DNA of 46,623 bases from Folioceros fuciformis (lineage: Eukaryota > Anthocerotophyta > Anthocerotopsida > Anthocerotales). The notes beneath the pieces were generated by a model. The model was not told the origin of the DNA. It ran no database searches and saw nothing but the letters and a program-made list of their open reading frames with translations. Shown one piece after another: positions 22,700-34,762 of the stretch. The stretch is from positions 62,771-109,393 of the forward strand of contig JBNGIO010006104.1 in assembly GCA_049999805.1 (NCBI GenBank), given 5' to 3'. Position numbers and translations under genes: made by a program. Numbering within the stretch: the stretch's first letter is position 1; every line of letters begins with the position of its first letter.

Positions 22700-25600
22700 A
22701 TGGCGGGATGTGCACACATTTGGCACGCTCTGCTCTTGCTGCTCCTCGTCTCCGCACTTGGTAGCTGCCCGGCCTTGGCTCAATCCTCCTCCGCCCCAGG
22801 TACGCCTTAACGCCATATTCCCTGCAATTCCGCTGTGCAGGCCAAGCTCCCAGACTCGCACCCTGAAGCGCTCTCTGCCCATGCACAGCTGCGGCCGATA
22901 ACATCAGCATTGCCTGCGGCAGCTCGTCTTCCTTCACCGATGACGGCGTGCTCTGGGTCCCCGACATTCCCTACGTCTTTGCCGGGAGAGCCGCTAATGT
23001 GCCCAACACCGACCCCATTCATTCCTGGAGCAGGTTGAGATACTTCCCTGATGGCCGCAAGAATTGTTTCCAGGTCCCCCTGCAAAATGGAATTCGGTAC
23101 CTCGTTCGGGCCACCTTTCTGTACGGCCGCTATGACACGCAAAACTCTCCTCCGCGCTTCGGAGTGGCCGTCGACGCCACGTATGTACGCGATATATGGC
23201 TGCAGCAGATTACAATGCCCCTCTCAGATCTGCAGGCGATGGAGCTTATTTTCACTGCTCCCCAGGCCAATGTGAGCTTCTGCTTGGTTTCCCTTCCCGG
23301 CGGGGGCTCACCTGTCATATCCAGTCTGCAATTCAGGCCGTTGCTGCCTGCCGATTACTTTGCCTTTAATGCGACTTCCACCATGTATGATCTAGTGTAT
23401 CGCCTTTCCTGCGGCGGGTACGTCTGCTTCACCGACCAACGGGATTCTAGACGTATCATCATGGTGTGGTGTGGGTTTATTAGGACTTGTTAGGTCGATG
23501 GATCACAGGTGCATATGTGTGACACGGGGTTCTGTACGATGCTCCTTGGTGGCGTTTGGTGGTGCTCTATCGCAATCGTCAGCTCGTGTATGCATGGCCT
23601 AATGGTGGGATGCTTGGTTGTAGGGATGTCTTCAACACGTCCGGTCCCACCTGGTCACCTAGCAACTCTACGAGCAGTATCGGTAACTCCACCGACTGCG
23701 GTGTATGTGTACAGGAGCGGATTGGCGTGGAATTCATTTCCATATTGTGTTACTCGAGCCGGATTGATTTCGTTATGTCAATCAGCAATAGCTCTGCCCA
23801 TCATGTTATCCTCTATTTGTCGGAGCTATACTGGTCGTCACCTCCAGCCGAGAACATAGAAATTTTTGTGAATGGCGAGCTGCAATTTCTAGGCGCCGAT
23901 TTCCCCAGCTCAAACTCCAGTGGGCCTTCAGTTACTCCTACACGAGAGCTGTGGTTGCATCAGGATGTGACAGCTGCTGGTGGTTTGCTTAACCTCTCTT
24001 TTGTGTACCAAACTGGTTCTCCGGTTACTGGGTCTCCACTGGATGCTTTCGAGGTCTACAGTACCCTGCCCATGGCTGTGCCTACTCGTCAAGATGATGG
24101 TAAAGCTGTCGTTTTCAAGAGCTAGTTCCCATTATTGCAATGGCACCGTCCTTCGTGCAATTGTGTGCTTCGTCGCTAAATAGAAGTTGGAGGTCGTGGT
24201 CATATCTGTACAAGCAGGGACATGTGGTTTTGGTCTCACTGGCCGGACGTTACGAACCTGAATCGTGATAGCGTCTTCTGACTGCGTAGAGGCATGTGTA
24301 TTTGCAGTCCTAGGCCTGCTGCAGTTCAGGAGCAGCTTCCGCATCTACCCTGGGTTAGGAGATCCATGCCTTCCGACAGGCAGTGAGTGGGATGGGGTGA
24401 CATGCTCCCTGGATACGGGTCAACCAACGGTTACCACTTTGTAAGTGTGCCCTGTCCTGTGTGCTCATTGGAATTCAAGTGGACTACTAGAGTGTCTTGG
24501 GAACTATGTTATGCAGAGGGAGTGTTGTAGGTACCGTAGCATGTCTTAGCATGAATTTCCTGACCTGATCTGTTGTGAGTTGTGCAGGAATTTGGCTGAC
24601 TCAGAACTCATAGGCCCTCTACCTAGTGATCTAAACTTACTTATCTACCTCGAAAATCTGTAAGTTATCAAGCATCTGCGCAGTGTATGTGTTAATACTA
24701 GTGGCCGGGGCTTACGTGATGTCCTGGCAGTTGGCTTGGCAATAACTTTCTCACAGGTCCTATACCAGACGCATCAAATCTGTCAAGATTGAGTTCCTTG
24801 TACGTTTCTTCTACTCGTGCTGTTGTACTTACTGTCTAGCCGTTGAGTAGAGAGCAGAGTGTTGGTGAACAGATTCCGTGGGCCATTTGCAGAGACCTTC
24901 ATGGGAATGAGTTGAGTGGCACGATCCCAGACTATATTTTCAGCCTCCCACGTCTGAGATCTGTGTAAGTTCGCTAAAGTGTGTGCATCTTCGAGTTGGA
25001 TACGGTGGGTGTACCGGGTGCCTCCTTTGTGGCGTGTGCGCTTCAGCTGTGCAGTTGTCATTTTGGATGTTGTGCAGTTCATTGCAGCAAAACAATTTGA
25101 GTGGTAGCATTTCCTCCTCCCGTTTGCGATCCCTGAATGATTTAAAGGTTCAGTACAAGTAAGTGAGATGATACTTGCAGCCTTGTGTGCCTCGCACTTT
25201 GCACATGTAGTCATTACTCACTGAATCGTCGTTTGTTGAATTTCGATGGCTTGCCAGTTTCACAGGGAACCCCTACCTTTTCCTCTCTAGTATTCCTTCA
25301 GGGAGCAAACACATGAAGATTCTCGTAGGAGCTTTAGTTGGGGGTATCGGGTTTTGTTTGCTAGTGGTAGTGGGAGGATTCGTGGTGTGCTGCATAAGTA
25401 AGCACAGTGTCGAGGTTTCTGAAAAGGGGACTTCCTTGTTGTCTCGGTCACCCCCAAACTGTAAGTATACATGTGTTCCCTGATTGTTTGGCATTGTGAA
25501 GAGTGATGTAAGAGCCTATAAGATGATTCTGTTCGTTTTGACTTCTGCAGACGTCATGAAACCTCTTAGTTTGCCAGTGGAGTTCGATTGGTTGCCGGGT

Positions 25601-27119
25601 GAGGTGCAGCAATTCTCCCTGAAGGAGGTAGAGTCGGCAACCAACAATTTTAAAAGCATGATTGGTGAAGGTGGGTTTGGTTCTGTATTCTATGGAACAC
25701 TGCCTGATGGGCAGGCTGTGGCTGTCAAAGTTCGGTCGGCATCTTCTCACCAAGGAGCACGTGAATTCTATTCAGAGGTAACATTGTCCCCGTTTGTGCA
25801 CTGCCAGCACTATAATTTGGCTTGCCAGGCAAGACACTCACCCGAACTTCGCTTTTCTGGTTGGTTGGAACTCAGATCAATCTTTTGAAGAAAGTGCGGC
25901 ATGAGAACTTAGTTCCACTCATCGGCTCTTGCTCGGATGGAGATTGCCAGATACTTGTTTATCCGTACATGTCCAACGGTTCTCTGCAGGACCGGCTGTA
26001 TGGTACGCACTTTTGAGTTTTTTGCAACGTCTGGATGGTATTTTGCCTTCTTATGGGTGTCAACTTGACCTTGACACTGAAATGTATGCAGGTGAAGCTG
26101 CTCGCCGGAAATCTCTTGACTGGCAGACTCGTCTCACCATTGCCTTGGGAGCTGCACGAGGTTGTGTGATATGTCCGCAGCATTTTCAATGTTATTTTTT
26201 GTGGTGTACATTTGTCATATTGATCATTGATTATGTATGCACTATCGTTGGCTGCTGTGGGGCATGCAGGCCTTTACTTCCTGCACACTGGAGGCGATCG
26301 TTGTATCATACACAGAGATGTTAAGTCTAGTAACATACTCCTTGACCACAGAATGGTTGCCAAAGTGGCAGATTTTGGGCTTTCAAAGTATGCTCCCCAG
26401 GAAGGGGACAGTCTGGTATCTACGGAAGTTAGAGGCACGGCAGGTTATCTTGACCCAGAGTAAGCTCTCGATATGAAAGAAATTCAGTGGTCGTTACTTG
26501 GTGCAGGAGAGCCGGGGCTAATCTTGATGGGTTGTTTCGAGTGCAGGTACTACGCTACACAACAGCTGACCGATAAGAGTGATGTGTTTAGCTTTGGTAT
26601 TGTTCTTTTAGAAATTATATGTGGTCGTGAGCCTCTGAATATTCACCGGCCACGGCCAGAATGGAGTTTGGTGGAGTGGGTACGTACCGAAGTGGTTTGC
26701 ATTTTGGTTGACGCATGACCACCTGACAGTGTGGGTGTTTGGAAGTAAGAGACTGAGGTTTGGTTGTGGACCCACAGGCAAGGCCATTCATTCGAGAGCA
26801 GAGACTGCAGGAAATAGTGGATCCTGCAATCAGCGGAAGCTACACTGCTGAGGCCATGTGGCGAGTGCTGGAGATTGCAATATGCAGTGTGGAGCCTCAT
26901 GCAATCCATCGCCCTACTATGGGTGACATAATTCGGGAGCTGGACGATGCCTTGATCATAGAGAACAACGCGTCACAATATATGGCATCGGCGCAAAGCC
27001 TGGACTCGCTGTGTTTGTCAGTAACCGACATCAGGATTCCTTCCAACTTTCCACCAGCGTTTCCGTTGGATCCATCCGCTGTGTTCTCGGATACATTAGA
27101 GTCCCCGGACCCGAGATAA
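22700..27119 (+). CDS. SYMRK: SYMRK-type malectin/LRR receptor kinase
   Basis: Plasma-membrane receptor kinase of the common symbiosis pathway, acting above nuclear calcium signalling in arbuscular mycorrhiza. A 15-exon model keeps frame: 22700-22799, 22889-23417, 23624-24099, 24290-24440, 24588-24659, 24731-24799, 24893-24964, 25078-25158, 25258-25460, 25551-25777, 25876-26002, 26092-26160, 26270-26459, 26547-26679 and 26778-27119, giving 946 aa. Order: signal peptide ([19 protein letters not shown]), malectin-like domain, GDPC motif ([17 protein letters not shown]), LRR exons ([22 protein letters not shown]), one membrane helix near 25315-25395, and a kinase. The kinase has [39 protein letters not shown] and [11 protein letters not shown], so it looks active. 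[39 protein letters not shown] and [10 protein letters not shown] are SYMRK-specific. The exon 2/3 join in the malectin domain is the weakest part. Confidence 0.92.
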
Positions 27120-27852
27120 GATGACCGATGCCAGCCTGGCCGAGCCTAGGCCAGGCCAGCCCTGCTCAGCAGTTGCTGCTGCTGCATCGCATGAGCTGCT
27201 GTGCCGCTGGTTGGACCTTGTACAAGGTGAGATTGTGGTTTTTTTAAAACTTGATTTTGAGGGTGCTGTTGGAGAACGAGCCCTGTGTGTGTGGTTGATG
27301 GTTACGTCGGCTGTTTTTGTTGGTACGTACTGTGCAGAAGGTAAAGAAAGGTTGGTTTGTCGGGATATGAGGCTAGGCCAGCCTCATCCTTCCAGGTCGG
27401 CTCTGGACCGAGTGTAGAGGATGGCAAATGATAAAAATGGAATCCAAGCAAAAAAATCAAGCATGTAGAGAATATGCACTTAGGTCACGTAGATACTACA
27501 TGGTGAGAGGGAGCCGGGCATGAAGGAAGGAGTAGGTGAACGCTGGTGTCCTGTGCAGGACCCGCTTGATTGTGTGATATTATTCCAATCCCAAAAAAGT
27601 TCATTCGGCACATATCCCTCCCTCGCCGTCCCGGAGGTACAGTACGGCTGTATACGTAGGTAATTTGCGGGGCGTCGTTTTCGACGACGAGTGTTGTTGC
27701 TGGGGAGTGCTTGTGTCAGTTCGGTTCAGGCCCCGGGAGTGGTGGAAGACAACAACATCTTTAGGGACCATTGGCGTGTGAAGGGATGTGGATATTTAAT
27801 GACGATTGTAAAGCATTTCGATTCAGGGGTAGGTACCTATTGGTCGGTGAGA
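27120..27852. other. intergenic between convergent SYMRK and phosphohexomutase
   Basis: Contains the two 3' ends. The open frame at 27121-27417 starts right after the SYMRK stop and shows no family features. No other gene is seen. Confidence 0.6.
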
Positions 27853-30047
27853 TCAGGTTGTTGCCGGCTGCTGCTCCAGAAATCGGTGCAGGTCCGACAG
27901 GTCGAGATCGCGAGACACAGCCGGCGGCGAGAGCAGAAAGGAATGCAGGAGGGTCTGCGCCATTTCGAGGCACGCGCCAGCCCGTGAACCCTGCAGGTTG
28001 AGCGCCAGGTTAGGGTTGTGGATGCTTTGCCGAAGATGCACCCAGCCCGTGTTCTCCACCTGTGCGCGGTACATGTGCGCGTCCAACCCGGGCGGCGGTG
28101 TATCCGCGGGCAAAGGTGAGTCTGGCTCCCAGTCCACCAGGCAACCGTCGCTAACCCAACAGTCTCCACATTCCCCCAGCTTCCAATCCCCGCCGTTCTC
28201 CTGGCTCACCACTAGGAATCTCCGGAAGGCTTCCACCAGCTCAGCGCCACGCCGCTTAACATGCTGAGGAGCCGACAGGATGTGGATTCGCAGCTCCACG
28301 CTCTCCCCGGCCGGCGGCTCCTCCAGATCCGCGATCACCTGTCCGAGCGCCGCCTGGGCATCCCGCAGCCGCAGCCGCACCAGGTGGATGATGATCTTCA
28401 CTGCGCTGTAGGCGCCGTCGTCCAGGAAGTAATTCTCCGCCATGGCGCCGTGGCCGGAGGTCTCCATCATGAGCGGCGCCGGGACGCCGCTCGCGTTCAG
28501 CTGCACTCCCTTGTTGATAACGTTGCGGTAGCCGACACGGAAGAGGCAGTGCGTACCCCCGCGCCGCTCGATGAAGGCGGAGAGGCCGTCGCTGGTGCGC
28601 GCGTCCGTCACTATCGTGGCTCTCTCCTTCTCTTCTCCGCGCTCCTCTAGCACTATGGCCGCTAGCAGGGCGATGAGGCGGTCGCCGTTGATGACCCGCC
28701 CCTCCTGATCCACCACGCCGCTGCGATCCACGTCCGTGTCGAACACCACTCCCAGATCCGCCTTGCTCCGCAGCACCGCCTCCACCGTGGCCGCCATCGC
28801 CTTCTTGTCCTCCGGATTCGGAGCGTGGTTGGGGAACAGCCCGTCCGGATCCAGGTGCAAGCTCCCGCTCACGTCCGCTCCCAACGGCGCCAGCACGTCG
28901 CGCGCGAAGAAGCCGCCTGACCCATTCCCCGCGTTCACCACCAGCTTCAGCCCCTGCAGCGGCCTGTCGCGAAGCTCTGGATCCGGATGCGCCACTCCCT
29001 TCTTGATCACTTCCCGCAGATGCGCTGCGTACGCCGCCATCACCGGCACACCCGGCAGCCCGGGCGCGAGGAAATGAGGAGACGCATTCTTGGCAGCGTC
29101 ACGACCCGCCCCGAGGCAGATGGCCTCGATGTCGGCCACGTCCAACCCGCCCCGGGGTGTGAAGAATTTCAGTCCATTCCGCGCGAAGGGGAGATGCGAG
29201 GCCGTGAGCTGATCACACACAACTCGTGCGATTTAATGAAGTGACTCGTGCTGAAGAAAGAACTTCAAAAACAGTCAATGAAATGAGACTTTGCCTCCCA
29301 ACAAGGCAAGGCATTTGTAGGATGGTCCCGCGGCAAACAAAGGACTCGCACACAGATCATGGCGTTGCAACAAGGTCATGCTCTAGGTATGTACATTGAT
29401 TGAAATGGAAGGCGGAGGTGAGCGGATACCATGATGGAGGCGTCGAAGAGGAAGCCGGGGAGCACGGTGCTCATGAAGCAGGCAGGGGTAGTGGCGAGGC
29501 CCATGTCGAAGACGACGCACCCGGAGGATTGCAGGCCGGCAGCCATGGCAGCCAGGAGAGACGGCCCGCTGAGACGCGGATCGCGACCGACCGAGACGCG
29601 CACTTGAGACGTCTCCCCGTCCCGATTCGATGCCACCCAGCGGCCGAAGGCGGCCCCGATGTGGAACACGGCAGCCGGGGTGAGCGTGACGCTGCGCCCG
29701 GGCTCCCCCTCCATGGCCACGCCGCGGATGTCCGACCCGTTCTGCAGCCGGAGGATCTCCGCGTCTACCTGCTCTTCCTCCTCCTGCAGCGCAGGGGATC
29801 TTGCCGCCGCGGAGGCAGCTCGCGGCCATCTGCTTCTTCCTCCCCCTCCTGTTCGTGCCGGCGAGGCCGCACACGACATGGAAACGGAAACAGGCGCAGA
29901 CACAGAAACAGGAGCCGGCATCGGCATCGGAATCCGCATCTGCAGCCACGGCCATGGCGTTGTCCGAGCAGGATGGGAGCAGTGAGGAAGAGGCAACGAA
30001 GGCGAGGGAGACGCTACGGCCGCGGCATTTCCGACGCCAACCGCCAT
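27853..30047 (-). CDS. phosphoglucomutase/phosphomannomutase family protein, likely plastidial
   Basis: Alpha-D-phosphohexomutase of the plant group annotated as phosphoglucosamine mutase-like. It moves a phosphate between C1 and C6 of a hexose through a phosphoserine. Two exons, 30047-29430 and 29208-27853, give 657 aa. Residues up to about 90 are Ala/Pro/Ser-rich and could be a plastid transit peptide. Motifs: NGSDIRG (domain 1 start), VGRDPRLSG, active-site loop LTASHLPFARNGLKFF spanning the splice junction (Ser kept, Leu where many members have Asn), metal loop DTDVDRSG, FRVGYRNVINKG, and sugar-specificity loop METSGHGA. The substrate cannot be told from sequence. It lies divergent to the amidohydrolase gene. 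Exon 2 is unusually long and GC-rich. The true start could be a later Met. Confidence 0.88.
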
Positions 30048-30471
30048 CTCCTCCTCCTCGCTTGTTTCCTTCCTTGCTGGCTTTACGACCTTGACGTGCG
30101 GAGCGGAAGCGGAGCTTGAGAGGCGGGTCTGAAGGAGTGTTCTTTATATCTCTACTTCGGGACAGGACGGGGCAAGGCGGGGGAGGCGGGACCACTGCGG
30201 GGCAGACAGTCAAGCAGATATTTGTTTCACGACAGTGTGCCGACTCTCGGGACGTCTCGCCTCGGCTCCTCTTCTCGTCTCGTCGCCTGAGGAGGAGGAA
30301 GGAGGCCGTGTGTTTGGTGAATGAGAGACACTGTGAATATGTATAGGCTACAGGCTCAAGCTCATGGGACGGTGTGTTGGAGGGGGAAGGATGAGGAGGG
30401 TGTTGCTGTTGTGTGAGAGTGCAGCGTCGACTGCCGAGCAGCCGGAGCCGGCCACCAACCAATAAGATAGG
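30048..30471. promoter_or_regulatory. shared divergent upstream region, phosphohexomutase / amidohydrolase
   Basis: 424 bp separate the two start codons. On the minus strand GATATAAAGA at 30150-30141 lies about 95 nt before the phosphohexomutase ATG and is a plausible TATA box. No comparable element is clear for the plus-strand gene. Confidence 0.4.
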
Positions 30472-33400
30472 ATGGGACGCAAGCAGCGGCGCGTGTGCCT
30501 GGGCCTGCGCTGCCTGGTTCTCGTCCCGCTTCTCATCCTGCTGCTGCCGGGGCCAGGGCCGTCGTCGGCGCCCTGGGGAACTTGGCCCTGGAATCAGAAT
30601 CCCGGCGAGAATCGGAATGCGCATCAAACGGCTGACACCATCTTCACCGATGCAAGCTTCTGGACCGGGGATCCTGCGCGGCCATGGGCCCAGGCCCTGG
30701 CTGTGCGCCGAGGCCGCGTCCTCTGCCTCGGCTCTGCTGCGCACGTCGCGGTTGGCTTGCTTTCTTTTTTTGCCTTTGCATTTTCAGCTGTGCTGCTATG
30801 CGCTTGCCTGCGGTGACCATGAGCTAATCTTCCTGCTGTTGCTGCTGGTGCATCAGGAGTGTGCAGGACCCGAGACTGAGGTGGTGCCCTTGGCTTCCGC
30901 GTTTGTCACCCCGGGCTTTATCGATTCCCATGTCCACTTCATCCTAGGCGGCCTCCAGGTCAGTGGCAGCGTGTTTTTGCTCGTGCACTGCAGGCCAAGC
31001 CAGGTTAACATGACAGGGACACTCAACTCTTTTCCTCCTTCAGATGCTGAAGCTGGACCTCCGTCACGCGCACACCCAAGAGCAGTTTGTCAACCTCGTT
31101 AAGTCGGCCCTGCAAGGTTCTGCATTCCGCCTTGCATGCCTAGTTGCTGTGTCGGATATCCCCACTCGTTCTTGGTCTCATTCCGCATGTACTTGCTCTT
31201 CCTCTCATCAGCTGCTCCCCCTCGCCACTGGCTGCTGGGCTCTGGCTGGAGCAACGACCGCTGGGGCGGGAACCTTCCTTCAGCCTCCTGGATCGATTCT
31301 GTCTCCCCGCATAATCCGGTACTAGGTTTTGCAACCATCTTTGGGCCATTTCTGCGGAGCTCTGCTGTCGCATCACTTCATGTTCATCTCTGTCTGTCCG
31401 GTGTACGAATCTTTCCAGATATGGCTGACACGAGTCGATGGCCACATGGGGTTGGCGAACACACTCGCTCTGGCCATCAGCGGAATAACTTCTGCCACGC
31501 TAGACCCCGAGGGAGGGAGGATTGCCAGGGACAAGTCTGGAGGTACCACTCTCCCTCCTCTCAGTCCCAACTCGTCACGCCCCGTATAACTGAAACCGTG
31601 CGAAATGTTCTCAGAGTTGTGTATGTTGTGACTTGGCCCGTCTCTCAGCTCCCACTGGTGTGCTCATTGATTCGGCAATGACCCTAGTCACCACCCCTTC
31701 TTCAAGTATGTCCAGGGAGGATCGCAGGGCTGCACTGACACGAGCGACTGAGGCCGCATGGGCTCGAGGAGTGACCTCAATTGTGGACTTTGGGGCTGTG
31801 CTGCCTGGTGACACATCAATGCAGGCTTGGAAAGACCTGGAAGGTGACAAGGACATTCAACGCCCCTCTTCTCGATCCTACCATACTATTGTTCCTTACA
31901 TTTCATCCTCCACCGTGATTCCTTTTTAGAGGTGTACATGTGGGCGGATTCGAAGGGAATCTTGGGAGTACGGGTGTCCGTGTTCCTCCCACTGCGCACA
32001 TGGCCTTCAGTGGTGGTAAGAGTTGGGGTGACAGGTTGCTAGTCCTATTGGCACTATGTTGGGGAACATGCTATCCTGTCCCATCTATAAACCTGGTCTC
32101 AGAACCTGTTGTTTTGTTTTGCTTGTGAAGAGCAGGCCCTGGTGAGAGACAGAGGCCACCAATTAAGTGAGTGGCTTCGTGTTGGTGGGGTTAAAGCTTT
32201 TGCAGATGGGTCCCTGGGATCTAGCAGTGCTTTGTTTCATGAGGTAAGAGAATGTTGTGTCTCCCGATATGTGAAGTCGTTTCTCCGGTCTTGGTTCTTG
32301 GTTGGTTGGCCACCATCATCAGATTGGTACTGGCTTATGCTTGTTGATGTCGTTGAATCACCTGATACTGCAGGCATATGAAGACGACCCACAAAATTTT
32401 GGACTTCGCCTCGATGAGAAGCATCAGCTCGCAGAGGCCATTTTGAATGCAGATGCCCATGGTCTTCAGGTAATGGGGTGCATACAATTTGTTCCCACCC
32501 TGTTTGCTTTCTTAACAGCATTCGTGTGGACTCTAATTCGTGAAATGCTTGTGATTGAAGGTAGCAGTGCATGCCATTGGGGATGCAGCAGTCGATGAAG
32601 TTCTGACTGCATATGAAGCTGCGATTTCAGCCAATGGACCAAGAGATCGACGCCTGAGAGTCAGTCAGTGTGTCTGCCTTTCCTGGTTGTTCAAGATGCA
32701 GTGATGCTCCAGAGGAGTCTCAAGTGGCGGGTGTATGTGGTGCAGATTGAGCACTGTCAGCATTTATCAGCAGGAGCGCCTGCCAGGTTCGGTGCCGCCG
32801 GTGTGATAGCCTCAATGCAGGTGGGGCTGTCATCCTGGTAGATGTATCGGTGGATGATGCAGTCATCCGAAGTACTGAGAGCATGGTGTTGTGCAGCCCC
32901 AGCACCTGGAGGACGACGTGGTGGTTGCCGAAAAGAAGCTAGGGCTGGATCGTGCTCGGAGGGGATCATATTTGTTTCGGTCACTGCTGGGGAACGGAAC
33001 ACGCGTCGCTTTAGGATCAGACTGGACGGTCAGTGCAGTGATTCGATAGGATATTCTGTTGTGAGGTAGTAGCACCAGTATGCGTTTGCCAGAACTGAAA
33101 TGCGTCAAATCTACCTTCCTTATCTGTCAACAGGTTGCACCGCTGGATCCTCTGGGCGGGATGCGAGCAGCCATCACAAGACGAGCGACTGGAAGCCTTG
33201 CTAAGTGGATGCCTGAAGAAAGCCTAACCGAAGAAGCTGCCTTGATCGGGTGAGGGAGCGTAACTACATGACGTCATACTACTAGTCATTCGTTATTCCA
33301 TCTATCCCCGAATGTTTTCTCAAGATCCCTCAAGCACATCCGTTCTAGCCCACCCAGGATAAGCGTACCTGGAGCTCACGATCTTGCTGTTGGCTGCTGC

Positions 33401-33586
33401 TGGCGGGCACACAGGTACACGGCTGCAGCTGCATACGCAGCTGGCACTGAGTCGGACGTGGGTTCCTTGGAGGTCGGCAAGTATGCAGACTTCGTGGTTC
33501 TATCCAGGAGCCCATTGGAAAGATCCGAGGATCCCATGTCCCTTGTGGCTACATATGTGGGAGGTAGTGCTGTCTTCAGGGCCTGA
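30472..33586 (+). CDS. LAF3/YtcJ-type amidohydrolase
   Basis: Metal-dependent hydrolase of the amidohydrolase superfamily, related to Arabidopsis LAF3, which is linked to phytochrome A signalling; its substrate is unknown. Fourteen exons keep frame: 30472-30750, 30857-30958, 31044-31116, 31212-31318, 31419-31542, 31649-31843, 31930-32015, 32133-32243, 32374-32469, 32561-32659, 32746-32820, 32897-33028, 33134-33249 and 33415-33586, giving 588 aa. Residues of about 8-30 (VCLGLRCLVLVPLLILLLPG) form a signal peptide or anchor. Landmarks: TPGFIDSHVHFILGGLQ (HxH metal ligands), LGSGWSNDRWGG, WLTRVDGHMGLANT, VDFGAVLPGD, GGVKAFADGSLGS, VAVHAIGDAAVD, LRIEHCQH, VALGSDWT and VGSLEVGKYADFVVL. All expected metal-site motifs are present. 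Confidence 0.93.
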
Positions 33587-34138
33587 TCGGCGTGTTGTAT
33601 ATAAAAAAAAAACTCTTACATGATATGTAATTGCCCATGTAGATCCGAAGGTACGTAGAAGATGGACATGTTCCCCCTCCCAGGCTCCAGCTACGAAGCT
33701 ATGGAGTGGGGAAAAGGGTTTTCTAACGGCAATGCTGCAGTGGCCTGCCGATTGGCGCTTCTCCTTTCCCTTGGTTTCAAAAAGGACAAAGGAGGGCACG
33801 CGACCTGAGCAGAGCCGCTCGTGCACTTGCCGGCGGTCGGGGCAGATACTGTCACTTCCTGACTGGTGAGCTCAGTCTGGCAGCGCAGCGTGCGGGAGAG
33901 GAGGAGCTCGGCATGTGCAAGGCAATTGCCTTACCGTGCCGTGTCGCCTCCAGTCGGACTTCTGCCGTCCCGACTCCAACGCGAAGCTGCTCGCCTCGTC
34001 TCTCACATTTAACGCAAAGCAGGCTGCAAGCAGCGAGCGCTCTGCCCGGCCGACCCGTTATGAGCCTAACTCCATGACCCGAACCGTGACCAGCTTCCGC
34101 GATGGAGCCATCCATTCCAGCTGCACCTTCGCCTTGCG
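33587..34138. other. intergenic after amidohydrolase
   Basis: 3' flank of the amidohydrolase and upstream region of a small candidate gene. The minus-strand frames at 33500-33826 and 33852-34283 have no motif. Nothing else seen. Confidence 0.5.
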
Positions 34139-34762
34139 ATGACCATGACGACGCAGGTTGGGGTAGGTACACTACTACTACATGCATTGCAAAGCAAGCT
34201 GTCCCCCGTCTTGTTTTCCTCTTGCAACCTTGATGCGACTTTCTGCCTGTGGCTGTGCCTGCCTGCCTGCCTGAGGGCATCAATTTGTTGAGGATGACAG
34301 GATAAGACAGGACTAGACTGGACTGGACAGGTCAGGACAGGACAGGACGGGTGTGTTAATTTTTGGACCGCTGCTTGCAGACGCGCACGACTTCGAGATT
34401 CCCAGCCTGGACGCGGGCAAACACAGAAAATCTGGTGATTCCTCCACAAAATCGCCGCACAGGGTAGGAGTGGAAGTCGGCCGGCCATCTTTTCTGATTC
34501 AGAGTCGGTGCTGTCTTTGCCTACCAGTGCTAACAGTGTGTTCTGCTGTCAATCAATGTCGATGTGATATGTGTGTTAGGCCAGTAGCACAGGTACCGGT
34601 GAGAACCTATACCTGGGACCGCATGGAACCCCTCCCAGGCAGCAGCAGGAGACCGCATACTCAGCTGGTGGGAGCAGCAGCGGAAAAAAGCAGCGGCTCA
34701 AGAACAAGCTCAAACTCAAGGATGCCAAAAGATCAGGTGGTGGCGCTGCGCTGGGACGTTAA
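34139..34762 (+). CDS. small three-exon gene, unrecognised, Lys-rich C-terminus
   Basis: Exons 34139-34166, 34381-34463 and 34580-34759 plus stop (34760-34762) join in frame with GT-AG borders into a 97 aa protein. It starts MTMTTQVGVDAHDFEIPSLD. A polar Ser/Lys middle (KHRKSGDSSTKSPHR) is followed by a Gly/Pro/Gln region, and it ends with the basic stretch GKKQRLKNKLKLKDAKRSGG. No signal peptide or membrane segment is seen; the basic C-terminus could be a nuclear signal. I recognise no family. Support is only the consistent frame, splice sites and position in a gap between genes. A longer open frame in another phase (34353-34865) is the rival reading. Confidence 0.45.
34280..34350. repeat. 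GGACAGGACAG-type low-complexity tract
   Basis: A 5-bp-based repeat (GACAG/GACTG variants) ending near 34350, located in intron 1 of the small candidate gene. Confidence 0.75.

Noticed and set aside
22313-22967. Several overlapping frames upstream of SYMRK
   Set aside because: GC-rich region open on both strands. Composition explains the frames, and only the signal-peptide exon at 22700 connects to a real gene.
27121-27417. Open frame right after the SYMRK stop codon
   Set aside because: Low complexity, no motif, and located where the 3' untranslated region is expected.
29400-30119. Plus-strand frame of 239 codons opposite phosphohexomutase exon 1
   Set aside because: Antisense shadow rich in Arg, Gly and His with no motif.
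29383-30744. Long minus-strand frame of 453 codons
   Set aside because: GC-rich shadow frame of the phosphohexomutase exon 1 and the divergent upstream region. The other frame carries the family motifs.
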